Positions 1 through 8,920 of a stretch of 64,000 bases of DNA are shown piece after piece. A program made the position numbers and the translations under genes. The notes under the pieces are model-generated. The model did not search any database, was not told where the DNA came from, and worked only from the letters and a program-made list of their open reading frames with translations. Position 1 is the first letter of the stretch, and each line of letters starts with the position of its first letter. Source of the stretch: an uncultured Methylophilaceae bacterium (GTDB lineage Bacteria > Pseudomonadota > Gammaproteobacteria > Burkholderiales > Methylophilaceae); contig CAJBIA010000008.1 in assembly GCA_903953055.1 (NCBI GenBank), positions 1 to 64,000 on the forward strand, given 5' to 3'.

Positions 1-165
1 AATACGATTCTCGAGGAGATTAATCAGCTCAGGCGCATCAGCAGCATCAGCAGGCGTGACTTTAAGCAGGTCAACCAGCGCAGCCACCTGCGCTGCATTG
101 AGTGGCAAGGGCGGTAAACCAACTAAGGCGCGTTCTGATACGTGGGTGTGGTAGGTAGAAAGCAT
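1..165 (-). CDS. acnB: Aconitate hydratase B, N-terminal fragment (runs off the window)
   Basis: The first 55 codons of a minus-strand gene are visible; the rest lies beyond position 1. The protein begins MLSTYHTHVSERALVGLPP and continues with an AALVDLLK stretch, matching the opening helical domain of bifunctional aconitase B (E. coli begins MLEEYRKHVAERAAEGIAP). AcnB interconverts citrate and isocitrate and, in many proteobacteria, rehydrates 2-methyl-cis-aconitate to 2-methylisocitrate. It starts 3 bases after the prpD stop, so it is probably the last visible member of the leftward methylcitrate operon. That position favours a methylcitrate-cycle role alongside the TCA role. The catalytic domains are not in view; identity rests on the N-terminus and context. 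Confidence 0.85.
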   Translation of the reverse strand, partial: MLSTYHTHVSERALVGLPPLPLNAAQVAALVDLLKVTPADAADAPELINLLENRI

Positions 166-168
166 TAT

Positions 169-1629
169 TTAGATTTCAAATAGGTTTACAAATTCATGCA
201 CAGGGGTTGCTTCCAAGGTTTTTTGGTTTTCACAAACGGCTAAAATTGCGGCTTGTTGTTTTGCTGGGAAACGACGTGCTAAGTTGATTTTGAATTTCTT
301 GACCAGCTCGGGGATGCCTTCGCCGCGACGACGACGGTGGCCGATTGGATATTCCACAGCAATATTGTCTGACTTAGTGCCGTCTTTGAAGAACACTTGG
401 ATCGCGTTTGCAATTGATCGTTTTTCAGGGTCTAGGTAATCTTTAGTGTATTCTGCTTTTTCTACGCATTGCATTTTGGCACGGAGTGCATCTACGCGTG
501 CATCGTTTGCTACATCATCTTCATAATCAGCTGCGGTTAAATTGCCTTTTAATAAACCAATTGCGCTCATGTATTGAATGCAGTGGTCACGATCAGCTGG
601 ATTGGCTAGTGGCCCTGTTTTATCGATGATGCGGATGGCTGATTCGTGTGTTGTGATGACAATTTTTTCGATCTGGGCAATTTTATCTAAGCTGTTAATA
701 CGCTCACCAATTTGTAGATGTAAGGTTAAAGCGCATTCCACGGCTGTTTGTGCGTGGAACTCAGCCGGGAATGAGATCTTGAACAGCACTTGTTCCATCA
801 CATAGCTACCGTATGGACGTTGGAATTTAAAAGGCTGGCCTTTGAATGAAACATCATAGAAGCCCCATGTTTTGGCTGTTAAGGCAGAGGGATAGCCCAT
901 CTCGCCTTTCATCGCCATCAGTGCCAAGCGGACTGCACGGCTTGTTGCATCACCCGCTGCCCAAGACTTACGTGAACCAGTATTGGGGGTATGGCGATAG
1001 GTACGAAGTGATTGGCCATCTACCCATGCATTAGAAACTGCATTGATGATTTCATCTTTTGTTCCACCTAATAAGCCTGTGACGACTGCTGTAGATGCGA
1101 CTTTTACTAGAATAACGTGATCCAATCCTACGCGGTTAAAGCTGTTTTCTAGCGCAAGCACCCCTTGAATTTCATGAGCCTTAATCATTCCTGTTAGGAC
1201 GTCTTTAACCGTTAGCGGGGCTTTTCCTTGAGCGACTCGGGTGCGTGATATCCAATCTGCTGTTGCCAAAATTCCACCTAGGTTGTCAGATGGATGACCC
1301 CATTCAGCAGCCAGCCATGTGTCGTTAAAGTCTAACCAGCGAATCATTGCACCGATATTGAAAGCGGCTTGGATTGGGTCGAGTTGAAATTGTGTGCCTG
1401 GAACTTTAGCGCCATTAGGAACGACTGTTCCAGGAACAATAGGCCCCATTAATTTAGTGCATGCTGGATATGAAAGTGCTTCTAGACCACAACCTAAAGT
1501 ATCCATTAAGCAATTCCGGGCAGTGTCATAAGCTTCTGAACTGTCAATTTTGTAATTTAATACATAATCAGCAATATCAACCAACACTTGGTCTGGAGCA
1601 GGGCGTACATTAGAAATATGAGATGACAT
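169..1629 (-). CDS. prpD: 2-methylcitrate dehydratase PrpD
   Basis: A 486-residue MmgE/PrpD family protein of full usual length. PrpD dehydrates 2-methylcitrate to 2-methyl-cis-aconitate in the cytoplasmic methylcitrate cycle. Family landmarks seen are the N-terminal all-helical half with the [11 protein letters not shown] region near residue 40, the RWLDFNDTW motif near residue 98 and GHPSDN near residue 112. The start is the ATG with a weak purine-rich AAGAAAG upstream. It lies 24 bases downstream of prpC and 3 bases upstream of acnB. With prpB and prpC this gives all dedicated methylcitrate steps in one operon. The cofactor-free PrpD type, with acnB next door, fits a PrpD plus aconitase route rather than the AcnD/PrpF route, since neither acnD nor prpF is seen. 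Confidence 0.95.
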   Translation of the reverse strand: MSSHISNVRPAPDQVLVDIADYVLNYKIDSSEAYDTARNCLMDTLGCGLEALSYPACTKLMGPIVPGTVVPNGAKVPGTQFQLDPIQAAFNIGAMIRWLDFNDTWLAAEWGHPSDNLGGILATADWISRTRVAQGKAPLTVKDVLTGMIKAHEIQGVLALENSFNRVGLDHVILVKVASTAVVTGLLGGTKDEIINAVSNAWVDGQSLRTYRHTPNTGSRKSWAAGDATSRAVRLALMAMKGEMGYPSALTAKTWGFYDVSFKGQPFKFQRPYGSYVMEQVLFKISFPAEFHAQTAVECALTLHLQIGERINSLDKIAQIEKIVITTHESAIRIIDKTGPLANPADRDHCIQYMSAIGLLKGNLTAADYEDDVANDARVDALRAKMQCVEKAEYTKDYLDPEKRSIANAIQVFFKDGTKSDNIAVEYPIGHRRRRGEGIPELVKKFKINLARRFPAKQQAAILAVCENQKTLEATPVHEFVNLFEI

Positions 1630-1653
1630 TTTGTTGCTTTCTTTTTAGATAAA

Positions 1654-2814
1654 TTATCGTTTTTCGATGGGCAGAAATGGGCGGTCTTCAGGTCCGTTGT
1701 ATTCTGCATTGGGTCGAATAATTTTGTTGTCAATGCGCTGCTCAATCACGTGCGCAGCCCAGCCAGTGGTGCGGGAAATCACAAAGATGGGGGTGAACAT
1801 GGCAGTAGGAACCCCCATCATGTGATAACTCGACGCACTGTACCAGTCGAGGTTTGGAAACATTTTCTTCTCGCGCCACATCGTTTGTTCGATGCGATCA
1901 GAAATGTTAAATAAGTTCATGTTGTTGCCAGCCTCGCAAAGCTTTCGTGAGATTTCTTTAATCGCCACGTTGCGAGGGTCTGAAATGGTGTAAACGGGAT
2001 GGCCAAAGCCAATAATAATTTCTTTCGCGGCCATGCGACGCATGATGTCAGCCTCAGCTTCATCAGGGTTTTTATAACGTTCGATAATTTGCATGGCGGC
2101 TTCATTCGCCCCACCATGTTTTGGCCCACTTAGTGCGCCAATTGCGCCACTGATACCAGAGTAAATGTCCGATAAGGTGCCTGCGATAACACGGGCTGTG
2201 AATGTTGATGCATTAAATTCGTGCTCTGCGTAAAGCACTAGAGAAGTATTCATGCAGGCTTCGTGTAAAGCGGAAGGTTTTTTACCATGAAGTAAATGTA
2301 AAAAGTGAGCAGCGATAGAGTCATCATCTGTGACGCATTCAATACGTTTTTGATTGTGGCTGAAGTGATACCAATAAAGCAAAATCGAACCAAAGCAGGC
2401 AATCAATCGATCAGCAATATCTTTTGTACCATCAATATTATGATTTTCTGCTTCTTGCTCTAGGGTGCCGAGCATAGAACAGCCAGTTCGCATCACGTCC
2501 ATTGGGTGAGCGTTGGCGGGGATGTGTTCTAAAACACTTTTGAGCGCTGCTGGCAAATCCCGTAATTTTTTTAGCTTTGCATGGTAGGCGGTTAGCTCAG
2601 CTTTTGTTGGCAATGCGCCATGAATTAATAAATGTGCGACCTCCTCGAAAGTAGCGTGTTTGGCTAGCTCCAAAATATCATAACCACGATAGTGCAAATC
2701 ATTGCCTGAATGGCCGACGGTGCAGATGGCTGAGATACCTGCGACTACACCAGAAAGGGCAACCCCTTTTTTGCGTTTAGGTTCAGTTGCAGCTGGATTT
2801 GCATTGTTAGTCAT
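1654..2814 (-). CDS. prpC: 2-methylcitrate synthase PrpC
   Basis: A 386-residue citrate-synthase superfamily protein of the short bacterial type. It condenses propionyl-CoA with oxaloacetate to 2-methylcitrate. The catalytic triad is visible: His233 in GPKHGGANE, His272 in GFGHPVY and Asp323 in NLDWYS. The operon with prpB and prpD decides for methylcitrate synthase over plain citrate synthase, although these enzymes often retain acetyl-CoA activity. The start ATG has a good AGGAAA Shine-Dalgarno. A 63-base spacer separates it from prpB. No separate gltA sits after sdhE, where many betaproteobacteria keep it, so any citrate synthase for biosynthesis must be elsewhere, or this enzyme doubles for it. 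Confidence 0.95.
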   Translation of the reverse strand: MTNNANPAATEPKRKKGVALSGVVAGISAICTVGHSGNDLHYRGYDILELAKHATFEEVAHLLIHGALPTKAELTAYHAKLKKLRDLPAALKSVLEHIPANAHPMDVMRTGCSMLGTLEQEAENHNIDGTKDIADRLIACFGSILLYWYHFSHNQKRIECVTDDDSIAAHFLHLLHGKKPSALHEACMNTSLVLYAEHEFNASTFTARVIAGTLSDIYSGISGAIGALSGPKHGGANEAAMQIIERYKNPDEAEADIMRRMAAKEIIIGFGHPVYTISDPRNVAIKEISRKLCEAGNNMNLFNISDRIEQTMWREKKMFPNLDWYSASSYHMMGVPTAMFTPIFVISRTTGWAAHVIEQRIDNKIIRPNAEYNGPEDRPFLPIEKR

Positions 2815-2877
2815 GACTGTTTCCTATCGTTATTTTTAATATAACTTTTGTTGAAATCATTTATTTTTTATTGCTGA

Positions 2878-3756
2878 TTAACTCTTATAGAGCTCATCTA
2901 GCTTTTGTTCAAACGCGTGGTATCCCAAAAAATCATAGAGGTCCATGCGACTTTGCATGAGTGGGACAACGTTCATTTGAGTGCCTTCTTTACGAACAGT
3001 CTCATAGACTTTAAGCGCTGCTTGGTTCATCGCACGGAAAGCTGATAGCGGGTAGAGCACCATGGCAACATCTGCTGTTGCAAGTTCTTCGACTGTAAAT
3101 AGGGGGGTGGAACCAAACTCAGTAATGTTAGCTAGGACCGGCACCTTGACCGCATTTACAAACTGTTTATACATGCTAAGTTCTGTCATTGCTTCAGGAA
3201 AAATCATATCGGCACCGGCTTCGACGCAGGCGCATGCACGGTCAATCGCTGACTGCAACCCTTCCACTGCAAGAGCATCGGTCCGAGCCATAATAACGAA
3301 ATCAGGATCAGTTTTCGCATCAACGGCAGCCTTTACACGATCGACCATTTCAGCCTGGCTTACTACAGCTTTATTTGGCCGATGGCCACAACGTTTTGCC
3401 TGGACTTGATCTTCGATATGGACTGCAGCTGCGCCCATTTTGATCATCGATTTAACAGTGCGTGCAATGTTGAATGCGCCGCCAAAGCCTGTGTCGATAT
3501 CGACTAACAATGGCACGTCAGTGGCATCGGTGATCCTACGTACATCGGTCATGACGTCATCCATGGTAGAAATGCCAAGGTCAGGAAGCCCTAATGAGCC
3601 TGCAGCGACACCACCACCTGAAAGATAAAGCGCTTTGTAACCAACTTGTTCAGCAAGTTTTGCATGGTAAGCATTGATCGCGCCGATGATTTGTAGTGGT
3701 TTTTCTGCTGCAAGTGCTGCACGGAATCTTGCGCCAGCTGAATTGTGATGACTCAT
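2878..3756 (-). CDS. prpB: 2-methylisocitrate lyase PrpB
   Basis: A 292-residue isocitrate lyase/PEP mutase superfamily enzyme. It cleaves 2-methylisocitrate to pyruvate and succinate, the last step of the methylcitrate cycle. The signature KRCGH is present with catalytic Cys123, and the acidic metal-binding stretch [11 protein letters not shown] lies at residues 83-93. Length matches PrpB (about 290-300) rather than the longer isocitrate lyase AceA. The start follows an AGGAT Shine-Dalgarno. It is preceded by an HpcH/HpaI-type lyase only 15 bases away (to the base after that gene's stop), indicating cotranscription. The succinate made here can be handled by the divergent sdh operon. Confidence 0.95.
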   Translation of the reverse strand: MSHHNSAGARFRAALAAEKPLQIIGAINAYHAKLAEQVGYKALYLSGGGVAAGSLGLPDLGISTMDDVMTDVRRITDATDVPLLVDIDTGFGGAFNIARTVKSMIKMGAAAVHIEDQVQAKRCGHRPNKAVVSQAEMVDRVKAAVDAKTDPDFVIMARTDALAVEGLQSAIDRACACVEAGADMIFPEAMTELSMYKQFVNAVKVPVLANITEFGSTPLFTVEELATADVAMVLYPLSAFRAMNQAALKVYETVRKEGTQMNVVPLMQSRMDLYDFLGYHAFEQKLDELYKS

Positions 3757-3771
3757 TATTAATCCTAATCT

Positions 3772-4764
3772 TTATGCAAAAAATGCGTCTATTGCTATGG
3801 CTGGAATATTGATGCCACTGATTTTGGCTTTTTGTAAGATTTCCCAGTAGTAGCGATAAGTGGCCCTATCATGAAGTTCCCCAGCATGTTGGATTGGGCC
3901 CCATTCCGCTTTTTGTGCAGCGATCAAAATATCTGCAGCAACTTGCACTTCATCAAGATTGGGTTTCATTGCATCCACAATCGCTTGAATTTGCGTTGGA
4001 TAAATGCTCCACATCCGCAAGAAGCCAAATTCTTGACGCGCACGTGTTGCATCGCTATTGGTCGCAACCGTGTTTTTTAAATCCAGTGAAACGTTGTGTG
4101 CCGGTACAATGCCGTTCATTAACGCTGCCGCGACCACTTCTGTTTTTGCACGTGCTAATAGACGATGTTCGAATTGACCTGGACTGCGCATCGCTGAAGC
4201 GGGAATTGCGCCGTGATGACCACTCACAAAATCCATTAAGCCAAAGTCAAGAACTTGAATCCAAGGCAACGCGGCAATGTCGAATACTTCATGCAAAGCC
4301 CCATGGGTTTCAATCAGGATATGAATTGGAATTTCGCGATCGATGCCATGCTCCTTACATTTGTTTTGAATGTAAGTAATCATCTCTTCCACTTGTGCAG
4401 CGCTGGTTGATTTTGGAATTGTGATGTAGGCGACAATATTGCCGATGCCTTCAACAAAAATATCCACATCTTGGCGCCAAGCAGCGTGTGTGTAGTCATG
4501 GATGCGTACGCCAGCCATTTTGTTTTTGTTAGCTTCGGATTGTTGAACACGCACAATCATTTCAGCATGTTCACGTTCTTGACCTGCGGCAGCACCATCT
4601 TCACAGTCGCACGTGATGTCAAAAATTGGACCTAACTCATCTTGAATTTGAAGTGCTTTCAATATTAGCTTTTCGCTGCCGGCAAAATGCTCGCAACTTG
4701 GAATCACAGGAAAGGCTTGTTCGCCTTTAAATAGAGCGTCATTTGGGTGGACTAAAGTATTCAA
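3772..4764 (-). CDS. HpcH/HpaI aldolase/CitE-like CoA-ester lyase (malyl-CoA or methylmalyl-CoA lyase candidate)
   Basis: A TIM-barrel lyase of the HpcH/HpaI-citrate lyase beta superfamily, about 330 residues. I chose a TTG start at 4764 because an AAGGAAAA Shine-Dalgarno sits just upstream and the resulting N-terminus (NTLVHPNDALF) matches family starts; a TTG at 4782 would add six residues. Active-site features are intact: the acidic DCEDG, an Arg in VRIHD, the metal-binding Glu of IETHGAL and the metal-binding Asp of DFGLMDF. Members cleave 3-hydroxyacyl-CoA thioesters such as malyl-CoA, beta-methylmalyl-CoA or citramalyl-CoA. Next to a mesaconyl-CoA hydratase-like gene and prpB, release of propionyl-CoA plus glyoxylate from methylmalyl-CoA is an attractive inference. 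The exact substrate cannot be read from sequence. Confidence 0.8.
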   Translation of the reverse strand: MNTLVHPNDALFKGEQAFPVIPSCEHFAGSEKLILKALQIQDELGPIFDITCDCEDGAAAGQEREHAEMIVRVQQSEANKNKMAGVRIHDYTHAAWRQDVDIFVEGIGNIVAYITIPKSTSAAQVEEMITYIQNKCKEHGIDREIPIHILIETHGALHEVFDIAALPWIQVLDFGLMDFVSGHHGAIPASAMRSPGQFEHRLLARAKTEVVAAALMNGIVPAHNVSLDLKNTVATNSDATRARQEFGFLRMWSIYPTQIQAIVDAMKPNLDEVQVAADILIAAQKAEWGPIQHAGELHDRATYRYYWEILQKAKISGINIPAIAIDAFFA

Positions 4765-4791
4765 TGGCTTTTCCTTTTCCAATATTGCAAA

Positions 4792-5868
4792 TTATGATTT
4801 ACGTGGCATGAGGACGGTGTAGTCCAAGTCCAATACTACATTTTGGCTGTAGCTGCGTTTGCCATCAACGGTGGTTGAGGCGTCTGATAAAAAGCGTAAA
4901 GGTTGGTTTTTAACACCAACCAAGCGTAAACGTAATGCGCCGACATCCTTGCGACCTGGAATCTCAATGCGGTCTAGAACTTCTGAATGCGCGTATAAAG
5001 TATCGCCCCCAAAAGTAGGGTTGCAATGTGCTCCGCTGTTAATTGCCGCAATAGAAAGTGCATTTTCTAAACCTTCATATGAAAGTGCACGACATACTGA
5101 CATGACATGGCCGCCAAACACTAAGCGTTTCCCATACGTAGATTTGGATGCGTCGAAATGTAACCTCGCAGGATTCTGATATAGCTTAGTGGCTAATGTA
5201 TGGTCGCTCTCATCCACTGTCATGCCTGATGGGTGATTGATGACTTCGCCTTTTACATAGTCATCCCATACAAAGTGACTGCCAGTCATTCGTGTATCAA
5301 AGGCTTGATATTTAACGTCATGAGGAATGTGTAAGTTTTTTACATCGACAACTTTCTCAAATTCTGGCAAGACGGTATCTGGCGCCGGGGCATCAAGATT
5401 ACTTTTACGAACCATGACCCATCGCAGCCACGAAATGACGACTTGATGATCCTGATTGAGCGCTTCGCAATGCACATAAACGATCCCACTTTTTCCATCA
5501 GAGTTTTGCTTGAGTCCAACCACAGTAGATTTTGAGCTGATCGTATCGCCAGCATAAATGGGTCTTACAAACTGGACTTGTGCGTAACCTAAGTTGGCGA
5601 TGGCGTTAATTGAAATATCGGGTACGGTTTTGCCAAGAGCCATGTGAAAAGCCAGCAAATCGTCAATTGTTCGATTTTTATAACCCATGGCGTGCGCGAC
5701 GGGTTGCGCTGAATGCAATACTTGGCGCGCGCCTGTCAGCGCGATATATAAAGCGCTATCGCCATCAGACAATGTGCGCGGGGTAGCATGAAGAAAGACT
5801 TGGCCGATCTTAAAGTCTTCAAAAAAATTGCCTCGAGGGCTTTTGTTACTTACGTTGCTATTAAGCAC
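4792..5868 (-). CDS. MaoC-like double hot-dog dehydratase, mesaconyl-CoA hydratase (beta-methylmalyl-CoA dehydratase) candidate
   Basis: A 358-residue protein with two tandem hot-dog (MaoC-like) domains, roughly 14-165 and 190-345. The motifs GNFFEDFKIGQ and HATPRTLSDGDSALY, the stretch GKTVPDISINAIANLGYA and the C-terminal LYQNPARLHFD followed by GGHVMSV closely resemble what I recall of mesaconyl-C1-CoA hydratase from Rhodobacter and Chloroflexus. That enzyme reversibly hydrates mesaconyl-CoA to beta-methylmalyl-CoA. The start is GTG with a strong GGAG seven bases upstream, and it overlaps the preceding lyase gene by 8 bases, so the two are translationally coupled. A lyase gene on each side fits hydration followed by C-C cleavage. 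A different branched enoyl-CoA substrate remains possible. Confidence 0.8.
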   Translation of the reverse strand: MLNSNVSNKSPRGNFFEDFKIGQVFLHATPRTLSDGDSALYIALTGARQVLHSAQPVAHAMGYKNRTIDDLLAFHMALGKTVPDISINAIANLGYAQVQFVRPIYAGDTISSKSTVVGLKQNSDGKSGIVYVHCEALNQDHQVVISWLRWVMVRKSNLDAPAPDTVLPEFEKVVDVKNLHIPHDVKYQAFDTRMTGSHFVWDDYVKGEVINHPSGMTVDESDHTLATKLYQNPARLHFDASKSTYGKRLVFGGHVMSVCRALSYEGLENALSIAAINSGAHCNPTFGGDTLYAHSEVLDRIEIPGRKDVGALRLRLVGVKNQPLRFLSDASTTVDGKRSYSQNVVLDLDYTVLMPRKS

Positions 5869-6742
5869 TTTCTGTCTCCAGTTGGTGGATCATTTCATTG
5901 AGTATGAGCAAACGTTTAGCAGCCTCGACCTGATGTTTTTCTATGAGGCGTCCTTCAACTACGACTGTGCCTCGGCCAGCCGCATTCGCAGCAGCTAATT
6001 CAGCGATTACTTCTTTTGCTAATTCCACTTCTGCGCGTTTTGGCGTGTAGGCATCATTGGAGTAATCCAGCTGAGAAGGATGAACCAGTGTTTTTCCATC
6101 TAAACCTAAATCACGACCCATACGGCAGGCATATTCAAAAGAGTGCATATCTTTTAAGTTAGTGTTGATGCCATCAACAATTGATCTTCCATAGGCGCGA
6201 GCAGCTAATTGAACCATGGATAAGCTCGTTAACAATGGCAGGCGCTCCAATGTAATACGACCCCGTAAATGAGAAAGAAGGTCAGAGGTTGCCATTACCA
6301 TACAAGCGATGCGGTCAGAAGCGCTGGCAATTTCTTCCGCGTGCAGCACTGCAAGCGGGCTTTCAATCATGACCATAATTGGTATGGTGGTGTTTCCAGC
6401 ATCCTTAAGGATATCAAGGACCGTTAGCACGTCTTCGCGACTTTCAATGTTGGGAAATAAAATTGCATCGGCCCCGATGTTTGCAACCGCATGGATGTCA
6501 TCTTTGCCCCAGGGCGAATCGATATCGTTAACGCGCACCACCACTTCTCGAGGGCCATAACCACCTTCTTTTACTGCTGCAACCACATTTTCACGAGACT
6601 GTTCTTTGGCTTCAATCAGAATTGGATTGCCTAGGTCGAGAATGACAGAGTCCACGATCAGCGAGCGCGCTTTATTAAGGTAGCGCGTATTGCATCCCGG
6701 TACATAAAGCATAGATCTGCGTGGTCGAAATAAACCGTTCAT
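5861..6742 (-). CDS. CoA-ester lyase (CitE/HpcH superfamily) with an altered LEDAV motif
   Basis: A CitE-type lyase of about 293 residues, the first gene of the leftward operon. Typical family landmarks are present: FRPRRSMLYVPG at the N-terminus, VVVRVNDIDSPWG, the metal-binding Glu in MIESPLAV, the Asp in ATSDLL and DGKTLVHPSQL. The family motif usually reading DLEDAV is here DLGNPI, so both acidic residues are gone; the DNA (GGC AAT) confirms this. I prefer the ATG at 6742, which has GAG five bases upstream and places the start as in relatives; an ATG at 6787 would add 15 residues. Citramalyl-CoA, malyl-CoA lyase or thioesterase activity is possible, but the altered motif makes activity uncertain. 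Confidence 0.8.
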   Translation of the reverse strand: MNGLFRPRRSMLYVPGCNTRYLNKARSLIVDSVILDLGNPILIEAKEQSRENVVAAVKEGGYGPREVVVRVNDIDSPWGKDDIHAVANIGADAILFPNIESREDVLTVLDILKDAGNTTIPIMVMIESPLAVLHAEEIASASDRIACMVMATSDLLSHLRGRITLERLPLLTSLSMVQLAARAYGRSIVDGINTNLKDMHSFEYACRMGRDLGLDGKTLVHPSQLDYSNDAYTPKRAEVELAKEVIAELAAANAAGRGTVVVEGRLIEKHQVEAAKRLLILNEMIHQLETESA

Positions 6743-6826
6743 ACATTCTCGATTCAAAAAATATTTATATAGGGCTCGGTCTTTCATTGCTGAAGCAGGT
6801 GCAAAAAGCCTTAGCTACGTGGAGTG

Positions 6827-6855
6827 ATTCTAGCCATAGAAAAAAACAAAGTCAA
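6827..6855 (-). promoter_or_regulatory. Sigma70-type promoter for the leftward lyase-mch-prpBCD-acnB operon
   Basis: On the minus strand, TTGACT (6850-6855) is followed after exactly 17 bases by TAGAAT (6827-6832). Both hexamers match the consensus in five of six positions or nearly so. Transcription would begin near 6820, about 33 bases before the possible ATG at 6787 and about 78 before the preferred ATG at 6742. It is the best promoter match in the divergent region and explains how the seven-gene leftward run is expressed. Confidence 0.6.
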
Positions 6856-6869
6856 TAAAAATATATATA

Positions 6870-6881
6870 TCTTATATAAGA
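6870..6881. promoter_or_regulatory. Perfect 12-bp palindrome, likely operator of the adjacent GntR regulator
   Basis: TCTTATATAAGA is an exact inverted repeat in the 140-odd-base region between the divergent operons. GntR-family dimers bind such short palindromes, and the regulator gene begins 47 bases away. It lies about 15 bases upstream of the -35 box of the leftward promoter (centre near -55), and it overlaps a possible -35 (AAGACA, 6878-6883, 17 bases from GATATT) for gntR. That layout would allow autorepression and upstream control of the prp-side promoter. No second copy was noticed by eye at the other operon starts in the window. Confidence 0.5.
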
Positions 6882-6928
6882 CATAAAACTATAGACTTTT
6901 GATATTTTATTGAGTTAAACTTATCACC

Positions 6929-7669
6929 ATGGTTACTATAAACACATCGACAGCCCCTCTATATCAGCCGCTTTATGAGCAAATCAAGCGCATGCTGACG
7001 CAGAGTTTAATTGATGGGGAATGGAAGGCTGGGGAGATTATCCCTAGTGAAATGGAGTTGGCTGCGCGATTTAGAGTAAGTCAGGGCACGGTAAGAAAGG
7101 CGATAGATGAGCTAGTCTCTGAAAATATTTTAATGCGCCGCCAGGGTAAGGGGACTTACGTAAATACCCATAATGAAGAGGGGATGAAGTTACGCTTTTT
7201 GCGCCTGACGGGAGAAGATGGGAAAAAAGCATTTCCAAAAAATCAATTGCTTTCTTGTACCAGAGGCAAGGCAAACGCCAAGATTGCCAAGAAGTTAAAT
7301 TTAAAGCCGGGCACAGCAATTATTGAAATTAAAAGATTGCTAGGTTTTGAAGGGCGCCCACTAATTCTTGATCACATCATTGTGCCATCAGCAGAGTTTT
7401 CTGGATTAGGGGCTAAACAAATCGAGGAATATAAAGGTTCCTTATACAGAATGTACGAGCAAGAGTATGACATTCGCATGGTGCGTGCTGAAGAAGATAT
7501 TCGTGCTGTTGGCGCGGATGAGGAAGCTGCAGATGCTTTAAATATTGATGGGGGCGCGCCGCTATTAAGAATTGAACGTGTTGCCTTTACCTATGGGGAC
7601 AGGCCTCTGGAATGGCGTTTGGGTTTGTGTCTGACCGATAATTTCCATTATCGAAATGAGCTTGAGTAA
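6929..7669 (+). CDS. GntR-family (HutC/UTRA type) transcriptional regulator
   Basis: A 246-residue regulator. Residues 11-80 form the winged helix-turn-helix, with PLYEQIKRML, IPSEMELAARFRVSQGTVRKA and the wing RRQGKGTYV. Residues about 95-240 form a UTRA ligand-binding domain. No clear Shine-Dalgarno precedes the ATG. It sits between the prp-side operon and the maeB-sdh operon, divergent from the first and upstream of the second, and is the obvious local regulator of both. The ligand is unknown; methylcitrate, methylisocitrate, propionyl-CoA or a C4/C5 dicarboxylate would fit the gene content. It is not the sigma54-dependent PrpR type. Confidence 0.88.
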   Translation: MVTINTSTAPLYQPLYEQIKRMLTQSLIDGEWKAGEIIPSEMELAARFRVSQGTVRKAIDELVSENILMRRQGKGTYVNTHNEEGMKLRFLRLTGEDGKKAFPKNQLLSCTRGKANAKIAKKLNLKPGTAIIEIKRLLGFEGRPLILDHIIVPSAEFSGLGAKQIEEYKGSLYRMYEQEYDIRMVRAEEDIRAVGADEEAADALNIDGGAPLLRIERVAFTYGDRPLEWRLGLCLTDNFHYRNELE

Positions 7670-7713
7670 ATTGAGTATTCATCAAGAATTGCACTTTAAA
7701 TAAAGAAGACATC

Positions 7714-8919
7714 ATGAGTGATTTAAAAACCAGAGCTTTACATTATCACCAGTTTCCAAAACCAGGTAAGTTGTCGGTTGAATCCTCCAAGCCTTGTGCG
7801 ACTCAAGCAGATCTGTCCTTGGCCTATACGCCGGGTGTTGCAGAGCCTGTCCGTGAAATTAATCGTGATCCTGAAAATGCTTACAAGTACACAAACAAAG
7901 GAAACTTAGTCGCCGTCATTACCGATGGAACGGCGGTATTAGGTTTGGGCAATATGGGCGCATTAGCAAGTAAGCCTGTCATGGAAGGCAAAGCGGTTTT
8001 GTTTAAACGTTTTGCAGATATCGATGTATTTGATATTGAGATCACGGCGCCAAGTGTTGAAGCTTTTATTGAGACAGTCGTGAATATTGCCCCAACGTTT
8101 GGAGGTATTAATTTAGAAGATATTGCTGCCCCGCATTGCTTTCGTATTGAGAAAGAGCTTCGTGAACGTTTAGATATTCCTGTTTTTCATGATGACCAAC
8201 ATGGCACAGCAGTGATTGTTGGCGCGGCCTTGCTGAATGCTTTGGCGATACAAGGAAAGCATTTGGCAGAAGCGCGTATTGTATTCTTAGGGGCTGGTGC
8301 CGCTGGATGCGCTTGCGCTCGTCTGCTTAAAGTTATGGGTGCAAAACATCTTGTGATGGTAGATAAATCAGGCGTACTTAAAACAAGCCGCCCTGATTTG
8401 CATGATATGAATCGTGATTTAGCAACGAGTCGTGACTTAAATACATTAGCTGAAGCAATGGTAGATGCCGACGTGTTTATTGGAGTGTCTGCTGCTAATG
8501 CATTGGCGCCTGAATTATTAAAAGTGATGGCTGCCAAGCCTGTTGTATTTGCCTTGGCAAATCCAGATCCTGAAATTTTACCTTCTCTTGCACATGCCGT
8601 ACGTGATGATATTTTGATGGCAACAGGACGCTCTGATTTTCCAAATCAAGTCAATAATGCATTGTGTTTTCCTTATTTGTTTCGTGGTGCTTTGGATGCG
8701 CGTGCTAAACAAATCACTACAGCGATGCAGGTTGCAGCCGCTGAAGCATTGGCAGAAATCGCACGTGAACCTGTCCCGCAAGAAGTGCTTGATGCCTATC
8801 AGCTAACTGAGCTTGAGTTTGGTAAAGAATACATTATTCCCAAACCTTTTGATCCGCGTTTAATGGAGCGTGTTTCTGGGCGCGTAGCAGATGCTGCGCG
8901 AGCTGAACAAGGAAAGTAA
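7714..8919 (+). CDS. maeB: Malic enzyme (oxidative decarboxylation of malate to pyruvate)
   Basis: A 401-residue malic enzyme consisting of the catalytic core only, without the C-terminal phosphotransacetylase-like domain found in E. coli MaeB (759 residues). Seen are Tyr38 in SLAYTPGVAEP, Lys93 in EGKAVLFKRF, the metal-binding Glu135-Asp136 in NLEDI, Asp160-Asp161 in FHDDQHG and a Rossmann motif FLGAGAAG at 191-198. It yields pyruvate, CO2 and NAD(P)H. The gene follows gntR by 44 bases and its stop directly abuts the sdhC ribosome site, so it belongs to the sdh operon. It would recover methylcitrate-cycle succinate as pyruvate through fumarate and malate. Cofactor preference is not settled by eye. 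Confidence 0.92.
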   Translation: MSDLKTRALHYHQFPKPGKLSVESSKPCATQADLSLAYTPGVAEPVREINRDPENAYKYTNKGNLVAVITDGTAVLGLGNMGALASKPVMEGKAVLFKRFADIDVFDIEITAPSVEAFIETVVNIAPTFGGINLEDIAAPHCFRIEKELRERLDIPVFHDDQHGTAVIVGAALLNALAIQGKHLAEARIVFLGAGAAGCACARLLKVMGAKHLVMVDKSGVLKTSRPDLHDMNRDLATSRDLNTLAEAMVDADVFIGVSAANALAPELLKVMAAKPVVFALANPDPEILPSLAHAVRDDILMATGRSDFPNQVNNALCFPYLFRGALDARAKQITTAMQVAAAEALAEIAREPVPQEVLDAYQLTELEFGKEYIIPKPFDPRLMERVSGRVADAARAEQGK

Positions 8920-8920
8920 G

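Noticed and set aside
3894..4379. 161-codon open frame on the plus strand
   Set aside because: Fully antisense to the well-supported HpcH-type lyase, no ribosome site and no recognisable protein family.
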